This document shows, in pieces, positions 48,223 to 60,053 of a stretch of DNA of 64,000 nt. Location of the stretch: the NCBI GenBank assembly GCA_015039365.1, contig WION01000189.1, positions 1-64,000 on the forward strand, written 5' to 3'. The translations under genes and the position numbers were made by a program. How positions within the stretch are numbered: the first letter of the stretch is position 1; every line of letters starts with the position of its first letter. The stretch is from Amanita rubescens. Its lineage: Eukaryota > Basidiomycota > Agaricomycetes > Agaricales > Amanitaceae. The notes beneath the pieces were generated by a model. The model saw nothing but the letters and a program-made list of their open reading frames with translations. It had not been told where the DNA came from and made no database searches.

Positions 48223-49499
48223 TCACGACTGCTGGCAAATATTGGCCAAAACACAATCTCTCCAAGCAGCATACATCAAAACGACAAAGCTCTGTCCTTC
48301 CGGACTTCCAGTTGTCAATGGGGTAGAACTGAGCGAGTCGTATGGGTTCACAGCCGGCGTCACTACTCCAGTCGACGTCACATGCGGGTTACCCTGCGAG
48401 TCCGTCCCGCCCAACGTTTTCCTGACCTGATCAGCCCAAGAAACGTAATCCGAGACCTGTTGTTGCGATAGACCCGTGGGCTGCAGAACCGCCATACGAT
48501 ACGCAACATAGGCGAGCAGACTAGTGCCCGAAATCTCTCCAAAATCATCCTGATTCCAGTAGTTGCTTAGCAATCCGTCTTGAGTGGGCGCTTGCATCGC
48601 CGCACCCAAGATTTCCTGGATGTATTGGCTGAGTTCAGCAACGGCCTGACCTTGCCAAACACCGTTTGATTGGGCGACCGGAGCTTTTATGACGGTCGCC
48701 AAGACGCGCGTCATTCCAGCGGCAGCCCACGCATTTCCGGTCGACCAAAGACCAGGATCAGAGTCTTCGGGCCCCACGATGTGTGTCCATGCGCCGCCTA
48801 TCTGAGCGTTGCTCTGTAGGATTTCTCGATACAACCCAGCATTGATCGACCGCTGTTTGAAGGGTTCCCAAGTCATTCATCGCCGCAGCGTAGTACGCGA
48901 TAAATGGAGGAACCATATAAATAAAATCAGACCTGAAAGAAAACACACGGTTCATAAACCCTTCTTCAACGAGTAGTCGAAGAAGCACTCACCATAATTC
49001 AGGCAGAGTCAGTTCGCGAGGAAATGGCACCGTTTGAATACTTTGGAGCATCGTTCAAGATGTATTGTAGCTCCCTCGCTGCAGCGTTTGCCATGGTCTG
49101 GTCCGTCTTTCCCAATAGGACGGCGCTGACGCCAAGACTCGCGGGGTCACCAGCAGATCCATCTCCATTTGCCAGCACGTTCTGGGGTGCTCCGATCTGG
49201 ATTTTGGTCGACGCGTACGCGAGGGATGGAGTGCCGCTTTGAGAAAGAGTCGGAAGTGGAAACGGCTGGTCACCGAATACAGAATTCGACGGATTGTACA
49301 GCTCAAGTAAAGCCTCGGACGCGGTACCAAATTCCCAGGAGTGGGACGGGAGACTCTGAGCCTGGTCGAGAACTTGGTTTATGTCGAAGCCGGGTGAGAA
49401 TGGGATAGCGTTGTATTGCGCCTGAGACGGTAGAGCCACGACTCGAAGCGCTGTGCTGGCTACGATGGACAGCGCGCCGAATCTCGCTGAGGAGAACAT
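48223..49499 (-). CDS. Six-hairpin glycosidase (GH88/GH105-like), copy 2
   Basis: The start at 49,499 gives a signal peptide (SALSIVAS-like, cleaved near VVALPSQA). The mature enzyme shows SHSWEFGTASEALLELY, GDPASLGVSAVLLGKT and, across an intron at about 48,991-48,933, ELWSDFIYMVPPFIAYYAA with the expected acid/base Asp. GGAWTHIVGP, LWSTGNAWAAAGMTRVLATV, SGTSLLAYVAYRMAVL and FVVLMYAAWRDCVLAN follow. Extra bases at about 49,003 and 48,843 break the frame at places different from those in copy 1. Length about 400 residues, usual for this family. Probable role: trimming unsaturated uronyl units from plant polysaccharide fragments outside the cell. Confidence 0.78.
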
Positions 49500-50560
49500 C
49501 TTGGGCGAATTCGAAAGACTCACCACGCGTGTTGGAAGTTATCACTTTCTAATCATATCATTTTCGTGTAAATAACTTGACTGAAAAAGGATTAGTGCTT
49601 ATCGCAACCTCGTGCAACGGAAACCACACTTGTCACACCATCAACTACTAACGCACTGCTATTTTGATGGCCGACGAAATAAACAAGGATGCCCCCGAAA
49701 CCCAGTGATCATTCAACACAGGAAACGCCAGTGGCAGCCAAACATACCAGAGAATATGTACCTAGAATACCCTACAACGGGCAGCAGACACAGCCATAAG
49801 ATTCCGGACCGTTGAGCAATAATCGCTAGAATTCTCATCCTGACTCGTGCCGGAGCACGGCAGTTTCGAATCTTGCGACCTGGGTCGGATAGACAATCAA
49901 ATGATGTGCAAGCACAACAGGGCGTATATCGCCTCCGATGCTGGTTTGATCTCTTTAAGATTCACGTCGTCACTCTCACCTTCAGGTTGGCCAGCGTCAC
50001 CAGCTTGTTGATCTTGCCCACTGCTGACTACGAGTGACTACGGCACTACTATCTCAAGATGTTCCGAAGAGTTGAGTGATCAGATCAAATGATCTCAATC
50101 CTCAGTCTCACAAGCTCGTTGCTAGGTGTGCGAACCTGTGCGAACTCGTACACACGAAACATCACTGCGGAACGTTGAATGTTGCTACTTTGAAGAACAG
50201 TGGATCCGAGGGTAGCTATAAGCTCCGGGAGGTGTTTGAGGTGGACCTGCTACAGTCAGATCGTAGTACGTATTGCATTCTATTGCATTTCCCACCAAGG
50301 CCACCTTCTGCCTGACAAGTACGATTGCGTTGATCAGAAGCGCAGGGAAAATGATCATTGAACGAGCTAAGGTGACCAAAGAATATAGCCTTGACGTCAG
50401 AAGTAAGAAGCGCGATCTCGATGTCAAGTCCGTTTCCTGGGTTAGGATTGAATCTGTACTTGCGCCAGTACGGTACGCCTTTGCCACACCTCACTCACAT
50501 CCAGAATTTCCTGTTGGTCCCGAACTCGTATAAAGGGAAACTGCCCTTACAGCCGTCCCC
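49500..50560. other. Intergenic, weak coding trace
   Basis: A minus-strand frame (50,494-50,216; GKGVPYWRKYRFNPNPGNGL then a Cys-rich end) looks partly protein-like but matches no family I know and has no convincing partner exons. Nothing else is supported. Confidence 0.3.
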
Positions 50561-50640
50561 GATACGTATCTACTGAGCAAGAACAACACAATCGATCGAA
50601 CGGGGGAAAATGGACTTTGACACCACTCAATCCAGCTCGT

Positions 50641-51281
50641 TCATGCTCTCGTATCCTCGTGCGTCCAGACGATTCCAGCTGCGCCCTTCCAAGTCCCTGG
50701 CCGCAGCGAACAGTACATCAGTTGGCATACATTAAGAAGGATAAAACGAACATACCGTTTACCAGGGGACCCACTTCCGTCACGTTCAGCCAAATATATG
50801 TAAGGTGCATCGCGAGCTTCAAGCGCAGATATACTCTCCAAGTCACTAAAGGTGCTTGAGCTTTTGCAAGAGGATGGAGCAGTAATGGTACCGTTTGTTG
50901 CTGACGGCGTTGTAAAGACCCCCAGCCAATTTCCCGTACCCTCCATTTTTCTGTATATACCCGTGCGCGAGCATCCCACCTTTTTTTGCGTAGCCTATTG
51001 CAGCATCCTTCTTTCCTGCGTGTTTCGCCGCTGTTTGCTTGGCATATACCAAGGCCTTACTCCCGAAGCCACTAAGCACCGGTGGAACCCTAGGTTCCAA
51101 CTCGATGATATCACGTTCACTGATACTTGACGTTCTAAATAAGAGTGCTGAGAGTTAGGGGAGAATTAGGATGTAGTATACCGACGCAGACAGCTTACCC
51201 GACGGGAAGGCCAACCACAGGGTCCATCACCAGTGCGAGCTGCACGATGACAATGATTGCGGAAGGGTTGAGCTTTGCCAT
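50641..51281 (-). CDS. Small secreted protein family, copy 3
   Basis: Four exons, about 155 residues. Exon 1: signal peptide (MAKLNPSAIIVIVQLALV, cleavage near VVG/LPVG). Exon 2 opens with the family block SSISERDIIELEPR, then a Lys/Gly/Ala-rich segment (VYAKQTAAKHAGKKDAAIGY). Exon 3: DLESISALEARDAP to SGSPG. Exon 4: TWKGAAGIVWTHEDTRA, stop. Introns are GT-AG at about 51,198-51,133, 50,887-50,840 and 50,757-50,692. The frame is intact throughout. I know of no named family with this pattern. The end motif and exon phases are shared with the other copies, while exon 2 is very divergent, as expected for a secreted effector-like protein. No dibasic processing sites stand out and there is no cysteine scaffold. 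Confidence 0.65.
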
Positions 51282-51347
51282 AAGGATTCGAAAAATTAAA
51301 TGAGTGAAGCTTGGAGATCCTTTGGATAGTCGGGTGACGTAGTTGTT

Positions 51348-51410
51348 CAAGCGACCAGCACTTGAAAAAGGGCGATGTGATATCACGGCGATATTCCTCT
51401 TTTATATGTG
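51348..51410 (-). promoter_or_regulatory. TATA box plus 5' hairpin, secreted protein copy 3
   Basis: Minus-strand CATATAAAA at about 51,408-51,400 is followed about 37 bp later by CAAGTGCTGGTCGCTTG (51,364-51,348). Here one arm has changed A to G, which turns an A-U pair into G-U in RNA and keeps the hairpin. Confidence 0.65.
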
Positions 51411-52383
51411 TCCCGGGAAATATAGCGCGAGATATCGATCCTGGTGGCCGTTTTTTTGCCGTTTCGGCTTCGAGTATAAAAAGTGATAGGATCAAATTCT
51501 GCAGCGCGCCGCGAGTTGCCCGAACTCGGATAAACGACCAAGGAGTCGCTTCCCCATGTTTCCGAAACGTGTTTCCGGTGGGCGAGAATGACCGCAGGCA
51601 GGATGGCAGAGAGGGCAGAATTTTGAGTAGAAAGGCAGAGACGGGAGAAGAGAAGCGGGTTAGCGACAAGGCGATTGATGCGAGGGTGGTTACCGGTCGG
51701 GTGAGGCTCTGTTGCCAGGCGCGGCCGGCGCCGCGGCATCGGGTCAGAACTGCGCGACTGCCTCCCTAAGTACATTATTGCACGCAGTGTCACTGGCAAT
51801 GTACTACCTTCAAATTATGCTAGTTCTGCCCCTCATGACTCTCGGCGTGCTACTTGAGTTCACCTAGTAACTCTATTGTATGTCCTGGCTGAGTCTAGCT
51901 CCATTCATTAAGCTTCCAATCGGTAACGTTGCTAGCAAGCCCCGTAATCCCGTTACTGTGATACCGTCACTAGGACTCGCACACGGAACCGCTTTCACAG
52001 CCACACGCCTGCGCCAGTAAACTTTAAACTTTTTGTTGAATTGCCTCTGGCAAGTCGGCTTTGGTATAGGACATTGATTGTCTCGTCTTTCAAATCTATG
52101 CTATAGTCATCCTCATGAAATAAGGAGCTCGTACAACATTTCATTCACTGGCCTATAGGGCTTTGCCGAATCCCGAGCTATCATTTGCGCTGGTCGTTGC
52201 GTCAGGGAGAATCGTCATCATTTGAACTATGGCGACCCAAGATAATAAGTTAATAACCCGGGTCTGTAGGTTTTCCCTTCGATATTGCTACCTCACGACG
52301 TTTTGCTTCAGTGGTTTCGAGCCATCTTACTCACCTTAGGGTCAGGAAAGTTAACGAGAGAGAGACACGGCGAAAAGTTCCCC
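51411..52383. other. Gap between secreted protein copies 3 and 4
   Basis: No gene supported. Frames at 51,799-51,383 (-) are open by chance in GC-rich sequence and lack domains. Confidence 0.4.
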
Positions 52384-52392
52384 GATACATAT

Positions 52393-53064
52393 CTATTGAT
52401 CAAGATAACGCAATCGGAGCATGTGATATTGGAAAAAAACATGACTTCGCCATTGCTCAATCCATATCCGAATGCATCCAGCTACGCCCTTCCAAGCCAC
52501 TTGACGCAGTGGTAATGCATCAGTTGGCATTCCTTCAAGCACGATAGAAGAAAAATACCGTTTATTAGGGGATCCACTTTCGCCACGTTCGGCCATTTCA
52601 TTGCGCGCTCCCAGGACAGGAGTATTTTCCACGTCACTAAAGGTATTTGAGCTTATGCACGACAGGCTTTATCGACAATGATACCGTCTGACGTTGCCGT
52701 TCCATTCACTCCACGAACGCTTAAGAAAGTCCCTCTGTTGCGAATGCTTTTTTGCTTTGTGTTTCTTGTATTCTTTTGCGGCAAATCTGGCAACCGCTAC
52801 TCCTGCCCTAACACCTTGGACCTCAGGAAGCGCTGCATCCAGGACAGCATTCACGATGACTGTCTCGGCAACAGCCTTGACAAGCCCATGATGTTTCTTG
52901 GACTCAGTGCTACTACCACGTTCATTGGTGCTTGGTACTCTGGCTTAGAGCGTTTAGGATGGGATAAATGCACTAACTTACTCGACAGGAAAGCCGGAGA
53001 CGAAGGTTATCGCAAGTGCCAGTTGCACGATGACAATGAGCGAGACAGTGTTGAACTTTGCCAT
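52393..53064 (-). CDS. Small secreted protein family, copy 4 (intron retained)
   Basis: Signal peptide MAKFNTVSLIVIVQLALA (cleavage near VSG/FPVE). Exon 2 starts VPSTNERGSSTESKK and continues with a helix-like Val/Ala/Lys-rich part (VKAVAETVIVNAVLDAALPE) to NVRR. Exon 3: DVENTPVLGARNEMAERG to SGSPN. In the other copies an intron follows with GTAAAC at its donor; here the site reads ATAAAC. The former intron is open in frame, so it is read through into VAWKGVAGCIRIW, after which the protein extends to a new stop at 52,393. It is about 205 residues, longer than its relatives. The conserved Thr of the end motif is replaced by Val/Ala. Confidence 0.6.
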
Positions 53065-53127
53065 CAGAGTATTGAGTGACGAAGCTCGAAAGAGCAATAT
53101 TGAAAGTAGTCGGGAGGCGTAGTTTTT

Positions 53128-53190
53128 CAAGTGACCAGCACTTTGAAGGGAGGGCAAAAAGGTTGCACGGCGATGATTAACTTTATATGT
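53128..53190 (-). promoter_or_regulatory. TATA box plus 5' hairpin, secreted protein copy 4
   Basis: Minus-strand CATATAAAG at about 53,189-53,181 is followed about 37 bp later by CAAAGTGCTGGTCACTTG (53,145-53,128). One extra A bulges the 5' arm. The loop CTGGT is unchanged. Confidence 0.65.
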
Positions 53191-53829
53191 ACGTCCAATG
53201 ATCCCCTTGATTCATACTAACGGAGATTCGCTGCCCGATTTCGACCGATTGGGGATAATCAAGAAATCTAGTATGCGCTGGGAGACGCTGCGAGGTACCC
53301 GGATAGAACCCGGTAGATCCGAGGACGCCTCGTCGGCGAACAAATGGCGCCCTGGATGAAATCGTAGAGGAACCTGAGCAGAGCGTGCTGCGCCCAGCTG
53401 GGAATTTCTTTACCAAATAAACCATAACAACGACCACATCGCTACTGCGAGTGCCACCATCGCACAGCCCGAATCTAGCGCCATGAAAGCAATGTGTGTG
53501 CAACGCCCAGATTCTTTATCTTTGAAAATGAGCTTATCTCTTCCAACAGCATTGATAATTCTACTCCCACCTGAAATGTTTACTTTCACTCTACTAGTGC
53601 TAGAACAAACCAGTTTTACACATCTACGGTAGCCAGCGACCACAAGGTAGCTCTATCTTTAACACCCAATCCTTTGTCGCTCACGCTGTATTTTCAAGAC
53701 CACAGACGTTTCATTCATGGATAGGCCCAACGCCCTTCCACAAAGACATTGGAACGCGAGGATCCACTGGAGTCCTGGTACCTGTCCATGATGGTCCTCA
53801 ACTCTGATTTGGATCGTAGGGATACTTGA
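53191..53829. other. Intergenic, nothing recognised
   Basis: Minus-strand frames at 53,643-53,183 have no domain or splice support. Confidence 0.4.
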
Positions 53830-54290
53830 ATGAAAGTTTATGTACAGTTGTATGAGACGATGGGAATGGTAAGTCCCTTTTCCTCTCCCGACCCTGTCGT
53901 GTCTCATGCATCAAAAGCCAGATTGTGGGAGCAGTCCACGTTGACCGATAGCAGGTCCGTTTATGCCGTTTGGGGAAGCGAAATCATTCTCGATGTACGT
54001 CCCCCATCTTCATCTCTTGACCTGCAACCTAACTCTACGTAGCTAATTCGAGCGTGAGGCAACCTGGAAAAGATCAAATATTCAAGGCCTAGTTCCGCTT
54101 CTGATTCAACAAATGGCGAGGTCGTTATTGATACCTTGTCAGTACGTTTTCGTCCCGAGACTGAATGATTCTGCTGATAAACGTTATTAAATAGCGAAAT
54201 GGCTCAAGCGAAACCGCATCGTGAAGACGTTGCCTTGTAATTTGGATCGTCCAGGCCCCGAATATTCGTCCCCTCGTATCAGGAGAATAC
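53830..54290 (+). pseudogene. Fragment resembling a protein-kinase-like gene
   Basis: Exon-like pieces: MKVYVQLYETMGM (53,830-53,868), then, after a candidate GT-AG intron, VYAVWGSEIILD at about 53,955-53,995. Another piece is FEREATWKRSNIQGLVPLLI at about 54,048. The last resembles the beta3-alphaC approach of Agaricomycete kinase-like proteins (FEREA..Y..L..LQG..VP). No catalytic motifs follow; stops appear by 54,240. I read it as a truncated or decayed gene. The identification is tentative. Confidence 0.3.
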
Positions 54291-55214
54291 TTCAGGTACG
54301 ATGACCTACGTCACAACGACAGTGATTCTGATCGAACGGTCTTCTATAGTTTACCAATGACCATCGATCAATACATCCATGTCAATATGTATGCATGTCG
54401 TCGTAACATAACGACTTCTTCCACCGTTGACAGGGCGGATCAAGCGGAACTCAAGGGAACTCACCAGCCTAAGGGTCTCCAGGGGTCTCCTCGTACGTTT
54501 CACTACCTATCTTTGAAACCTTACTGATACCCGATCGCCCCTTGACAGTTGACAGACCTAACATGATTGTGCCCTTCCAAGCTGTGCAGAGCTGTACTTT
54601 TTCACTCTATTAATAGAAGTAGCCAGTTGGGGCAGGCTGGGCATTGCGGAGACCAATGGAGGAAGTGGTGTGGGAGCAGGTAGCGAGGCAGCGGGCGGGG
54701 GCAGCGGGCGGGGGTGGCCGTAAAGAGGATCATAATTGTATAAATCTCAGGGGGACAGGGAGAGTATGGGAAGGCTCATAGTAGCGGCTATCGTTGCAAA
54801 CAGTCGGGCGTATGTCACGTATAAGTAATGCCTGTGTAGCAGTAGGCATTTAAATTAATGTTTACGTCCTCGAAGTAGGCGGCGACGCCTACGAATGTCA
54901 TTCTCATGAAATAGGGAACTTGTGCTACGTTTTCGTTTTCTTAAGCGTTGGGCCGAAACCTCTACGAACCACGAGCTACAATGCGCCTGTCCAATGTAAT
55001 CCGCGCGTTATAGCCGACCCAACGGCAACTTGATTCTGCATGTTACATCTTTCCTCTCCATTCACTGAATAACACGATCCTTGACATATGCGTTCCGGAT
55101 CATGCCTCGTGGCTTTTCACAGTCCCCATCCGAACTCATTAACAAAATCCTACCTGCCTTAAGCGACGAAAGCTAAGCACGAAATCATAAGTCAACAGAC
55201 TTGACAGTTCCTCC
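54291..55214. other. Intergenic with GC-rich direct repeat
   Basis: The word gcagcgggcggggg is repeated at about 54,688 and 54,702 inside a purine-rich stretch (54,640-54,720). No gene is recognised. Confidence 0.45.
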
Positions 55215-55289
55215 GAAACATATTTATTGAGCGGGATAACACGGTAAGGTACATGTGTTGTGCGTGAACAGGGGAGAGAGATGACTTCG

Positions 55290-55873
55290 TCATAAATCAA
55301 TCCAGTTCGTCCATGTCCAAATATTCTCGCGCATCCAAATCGCTCCAGCTGCGCTCTTCCAAGTCTCTTGTGGCCACAACAATACATCAGTTGATATACT
55401 TAAGCAGAATAAAAACTGAATAATTACCGGCTACCGAGAGCTCCATCTCCGAACGTATATCCCAAGTCACTGAGGGTAATTTTTGAGTTTTTGTACAAGA
55501 GGACAGATCAACAGCGATAGATACCGTTTCAAATAATATTGCTGTTGACCCTGACCCTCAATTAGCTGGACCGCGGTGTCTCTAACGCCCTGCTCCACCG
55601 TCTGTTTACCGCCGTTGCGCCATGAGCTCCGCAAATAATTTGCGGCCTGTGGCAAATACTTTCTGCCCAATCTGAGGCCTTGGCTTAATAAACTGAATCG
55701 TCCCCGAGGCTCCAACTCCATGTCACGTTCATTGATGCTCAGCGTTCTTAATTAAAATGCTTAGGATTGGAATATAAGATAACGACGCAGAAAACTCACT
55801 CGATGGGAAGGCCGGCGACAGAGTTTATCACCAGTGCGAGTACGATCAGTGTGGTAGCGTTGAACTTTGCCAT
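55290..55873 (-). CDS. Small secreted protein family, copy 5
   Basis: Four exons with intact frame, about 140 residues. Exon 1: signal peptide (MAKFNATTLIVLALVINSVA, cleaved before LPIE). Exon 2: TLSINERDMELEPRGR, then a Gln/Arg-rich segment (RLGRKYLPQAANYLRSSWRN, TAVQLIEGQGQQQYYLK). Exon 3 is very short: DLGYTFGDGAL. Exon 4: TWKSAAGAIWMRENIWTWT and a Trp-rich end, stop at 55,290. Introns at about 55,791-55,742, 55,529-55,475 and 55,437-55,369. Same phases as copy 3. The middle shares nothing obvious with the other copies beyond length and basic character. Presumed secreted; function unknown. Confidence 0.65.
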
Positions 55874-55955
55874 GAGGATTTGAACTTAAGAACAATTAAA
55901 AAGTTGGATGATGAAGCTTGGAAAGGAATAGTAATCGGATGGGATAGTAGTTTCT

Positions 55956-56010
55956 CAAGTGACCAGCACTTGAGGAAGGGCAATGTCTTCCCAGCCAGCC
56001 GGTTTTATAT
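55956..56010 (-). promoter_or_regulatory. TATA box plus 5' hairpin, secreted protein copy 5
   Basis: Minus-strand CATATAAAACC at about 56,011-56,002 is followed about 31 bp later by CAAGTGCTGGTCACTTG (55,972-55,956), identical to copy 2 although the genes are 21 kb apart and their coding middles are unrelated. Confidence 0.65.
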
Positions 56011-56019
56011 GTCAGTGAA

Positions 56020-57120
56020 TCGTCGTATGTAATCTGGTCATATGGAGGTATGAAACGCCCTAGCCAGTCTTCGCTGTTTCATGCGTCCAATTTGAGTATA
56101 GTGCAATCGTCCCTATTGTCCACGATCAACCTTAAGCTTCCAGGCGGTGACTGGGGGCGATCTAAGGATAAAAATAAGTCCCAGGTCAACTTCCAGTCAA
56201 GGAAACAAGAACAAGCTAGATGAGACTGAGTCACTTCGTGCAATGAAAGAACCTCATTGAAGTTGCCTTCGGGACTAGTACAGGCTTAGAACGCCAGATT
56301 ATATGCCACTCACGAAGTGCTATCAGCAAGCGGCTGCTATTCTAGAGAATGAACTCAGCGGGCGGTGCGGGGCCATCAATAATATTTCATTTGCTTGACG
56401 TGTGACATTTGACTGCTGTGTTCTATATCATCCCAATCCAGGGCGCCGAGATGGTGTACATGTCATGGTTTCCCGGTTGCCATAGTATTGGACTTGACTG
56501 TGGAAATAAGAGCTGAGGCTGGCAGGTCCTGGGAAAAGAAAGATGGGCACTGGTGAGCGCCTGAACACCCGCAAGAGTGAAGCTCGAAGATCAAAGCACG
56601 ACTTACAGTTAAACTGTGAACGATTGGACAATAGATGCATCTCGGATGTTCTGGCTCCCCAAAGTTACGATCAATGTACCATAATACTTGGCAATGACTC
56701 TTTATCAGAAAAACTGCCAACATCGTGGACGACCCAGCCTGAGCCTGAGCTCTCTAATCCGCTTTGCTAAATGTCAGTACAGTCTTATCACGGAGTAGGT
56801 CGTCGAAATGGATGCTTATTGCAATTGGAAGAGGGGGTCATTATGGACAACATGTCGCTCAGAGATGATTGATTTGGGTGTGATCAATCGGCTCTCCTCG
56901 GATATTGCCACCTAAACTGCCATGCTCCATACATACAATCGGGAACTGAACGGACTTACTCGTATTGTAGAGCCATCAGAAATAAGGTTCGCAACTCCAA
57001 TGCCTGCATCATTGTACCAAACCCGAGCTTCACGCTCTAGCAATCGGAAAGGGCAACGGATGCTCAGTGCGACATTTATGCGTCATCATGAGTGCAGTGA
57101 TCACGAACGCTGACCTTTCA
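56020..57120. other. Intergenic, nothing recognised
   Basis: No supported gene. Overlapping frames at 56,428-56,770 on both strands lack domains. Confidence 0.4.
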
Positions 57121-57862
57121 TTAACTGATCCAGAATGTCGCACTCGACGCGTTCGTGGCCCGAGGTCCGAGCTGCTTTGATGCCAAGAGGCGTACACAAC
57201 CATTGTCATCCTGGGGCACCGGATCGTAGTCTACCGCAAGGGGTTCATCATCACACCTAAACTGTCGTTTAAAGTGATTAAGTATCCATAAAGGGATGCA
57301 AGGAACCACCCACGCGAGTCCAAAATATCCAAAATGCCACTGCCGATGATCAAAAGCCAAAATGTGCGTCAACTCGGTCATTCCAGTAATTACAATATCG
57401 TTCTCAATGAGCGTCCTATCAAGAAATGCTGAGCGTCATCAGTAACCACCCCACCACACTATAAGACGCACCTAATTATCTCGTGCGACATGTTTGCCAA
57501 AACCTCATTCTTGTTCGTGGTTGTCAACTCGGGCCCCATCGCCGCCGGATCCTGCGTAGGCCGTTAGCATTGCTTGTTCGAGCTCATGATTAAATTGGGC
57601 CCACAAATGTTGTAAGATATTGGCGAGAAAGCGTAGTTGATTCCTGGTTGGGTAAACGGAAGAGGAAAGCGTGACACAAGATGGACATTTTTCTTGGCAC
57701 AGCACAGTCGGCGGCTCAACGATCAGATCGATCATCCCTGACGCTTCTGATTAACGTAGATGTCATATGATCAGCAAATAGTAGTTTGGGGTTCAGTGGG
57801 TAAAATTAAAGTGACCACTCCTTTCACGAGCTCGTAGACGTTCCAGCGAGGTTTTGCAAATT
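57121..57862 (-). CDS. Unidentified protein with one membrane span
   Basis: Pieces on the minus strand: EQFAKPRWNVYELVKG (about 57,860), then MIDLIVEPPTVLCQEKCPSC to about 57,510. An exon to 57,472 follows and, after an intron at about 57,471-57,414, TLIENDIVITGMTELTHILA to the stop at 57,121. A hydrophobic segment (FGYFGLAWVVPCIPLWIL) looks membrane-spanning. CQEKCPSC suggests a disulphide or metal site. Frame continuity needs a one-base change at about 57,520. The upstream start is not resolved. I do not recognise the family. Confidence 0.35.
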
Positions 57863-58620
57863 GTTCATGTGTTAGACCAATGGCTACGATGACAGATCAA
57901 CCTAGCTTTATTGCCTATGGAAATGACGAGAACATGGATATCACTAGGTATCGTAAAAGTTATATGGAGAGCTCGATTATAAGGTTGGTTGCCGATTATT
58001 GCGCACAAATAAGGCTGGGAGCGGCGGGGATGGTGCTGTTTGAGACGAAATAAGGGCACCAGTGCAGGTTTGTTATTCAAATATATGATTCAAACGTTTG
58101 GGAAACAGGAGCACATGAGGCAATTCCATGTTATAGATCACCACAGTATGAACAACGACGCGGAGCAGACCATTCCTGGAAGTTCAAGCTACGCGGCACG
58201 GGTCCTAATTAAAGAGGAGGTTAACTCCCCTATAGGAATTGGCGTTTAGAACACGCATTCACGTTGCGCAGGTGCAGAGCTTGGTATCGCAGATGCCATT
58301 GATTTTACTGTAACTGGGTCATCCACTTGAATACATGTAAATCTACATGTATTCTGCAAGACTGGTCACCCACCGTCCCCACAAGTGCGATGCTTCGTTT
58401 AGAACCGACGCTCAGAGGAGAGATGTTTGCTATTATTTGAAGAATATCCAATTTCGGACGAGGTCCCCCTCAATGATTATCGATTAATGACCGCCCAAAG
58501 TCCATTACATCTCGTCGTGAAAATAACCGTTATATATACAAGCACGGTGGTATATTGATCTAGATTTTAATTATGAAGCGAACATACGCTAATTTCATCT
58601 CAAGTGCTTACCATCGTAAT
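57863..58620. other. Intergenic or unresolved 5' part of membrane protein
   Basis: May contain upstream exons of the minus-strand membrane protein. I cannot identify them. An imperfect palindrome, cttgaatacatgtaaatctacatgtattc, lies at about 58,327-58,355 (arms GAATACATG/CATGTATTC). Confidence 0.35.
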
Positions 58621-59434
58621 CTAACTGATAACTGGTTCTACTGTGGTCTCGGGTAACAGTTGCGCGTCAGGCCCCCCCATGCGTTGACATATTGCCAATG
58701 CATCCGCACGGAATACATCGGGAAGGCCTTCGGAACTTCGTTGAAGTGACAGTTTTGGAAGTATCCGCGTATGAAAAACACGCTGCGCAACCGTAGCTCC
58801 CTATTTAAGCGTTCAAAAATCCTGCCGCGCACGATGGTACATGTGAGACTCACAAATTGATGATATATTCCGCCAATCACCGCCGCAACTGTGTCTCCCT
58901 GCACTTTGTAGAACCCAACACCACGGAGAAGCTTTCGGCTGTCGTGGGTAGTCAACGACACTTGGGATGCAGGGACAGCAGGTGTCCAACGAAGAGCACG
59001 GCCAAGGCCCCACGAAGAACCAACGTGTTCTCCCAAAATATACGTATTAATTGTTCGGTTTAGGATTGCATCGAGATCATGTGTGGCTTTAAGGGCTGAG
59101 CTGGAGTTCAAGAAGAGTAGTAGGTACGATTCAATGACTCTCCGTCCTACACACGATCACATTAGTCGAAACGTGGCATATGTCATTTGCTTGCTTTGTT
59201 CCACTAACCAATAAATTCAAATCTGGCATTATGACCTTGACCATTAATAGCGGATGGATGGCTCCCATGTGTTAATATGCGTTGGGCAAGTTCAGGAGGG
59301 AATTTGAGAGGTGGGAATAGCCCGTTCAGATGTTCCACCAGGTACGAATCAGAAGTTGCAGGTGACCAGGACGAGACTTTTGGAGTTGTTGAAAGCCGAC
59401 GGATCGAAACGTTCCTACATAGCGTCCAAGACAT
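58621..59434 (-). CDS. Mitochondrial large-subunit ribosomal protein, RNase III-like (mL57/mL44 type)
   Basis: Starts MSWTLCRNVSIRRLSTTPKV, a basic Ser/Arg-rich presequence for mitochondrial import. The body has the RNase III-like helices of the mitoribosomal mL57/mL44 group: FPPELAQRILTHGSHPSAIN, then, after an intron at about 59,206-59,152, RRVIESYLLLFLNSS. Next come YILGEHVGSSWGLGRALRW, GFYKVQGDTVAAVIGGIYHQ, and after an intron at about 58,856-58,803 ATVAQRVFHTRILPK..ADALAICQRMGG. Catalytic acidic residues of true RNase III are not evident, as expected for the ribosomal relatives. The stop at 58,621 follows the last exon in frame. No indels. About 230 residues, usual for the family. It would sit in the mitochondrial 54S subunit. 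Confidence 0.75.
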
Positions 59435-60053
59435 TATAGAGCAAGGAGGCTGGCTTTTTTGTTCGAGTCGAACAGTGAGTTCGCCGTTGGCGCTGGTTTG
59501 CAGAAGAAAATTGGATGTCACGTGATCACGTGCTGGCAGGCACATCCGACTCATCATCCCGCCGCCGAAGCGCCCGCCTCCAACACCTGCGCCCACAGAA
59601 TCTTATCGATATCAGCTAACATTGTAGGTTGTGCCAGCGCATGTCTCGCACTTATGGACCGGAAACAACCGCTTACCTCTCCGGAAATGAACTTGTCACG
59701 CTGTTCTCCCCGTATGTTAAAGCCGGATCTGGGATCATAATCGATGGTTCCCTTCTATACCGTTGGAGAAATTAGCGGCGACTACAACAGGTGTGATGGG
59801 CAAATTCTGTTTTTTTTATTGCTACCGCCCAGCGATCAGGGTACTTGTACCAATCATATTATACTAAATCGGGCGGACACCTGCAGTTATGCATAGTTCA
59901 TTCTAATGAACATGCACTGTCATCGCTTATTCTAGGGTCCCTTTTCTGCATGCATTTTTTCCGTTATAACGCGGACTACGACAAGACGTCTATCACCCAT
60001 TATCCTCGTTATTCGAGCGTCAAGAGTTTGGTAACGCCACTTGACAAACCACA

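Noticed and set aside
54640..54720. GC-rich gcagcgggcggggg repeat as a minisatellite or promoter element
   Set aside because: Only two adjacent copies and no neighbouring gene start. Not enough to call.
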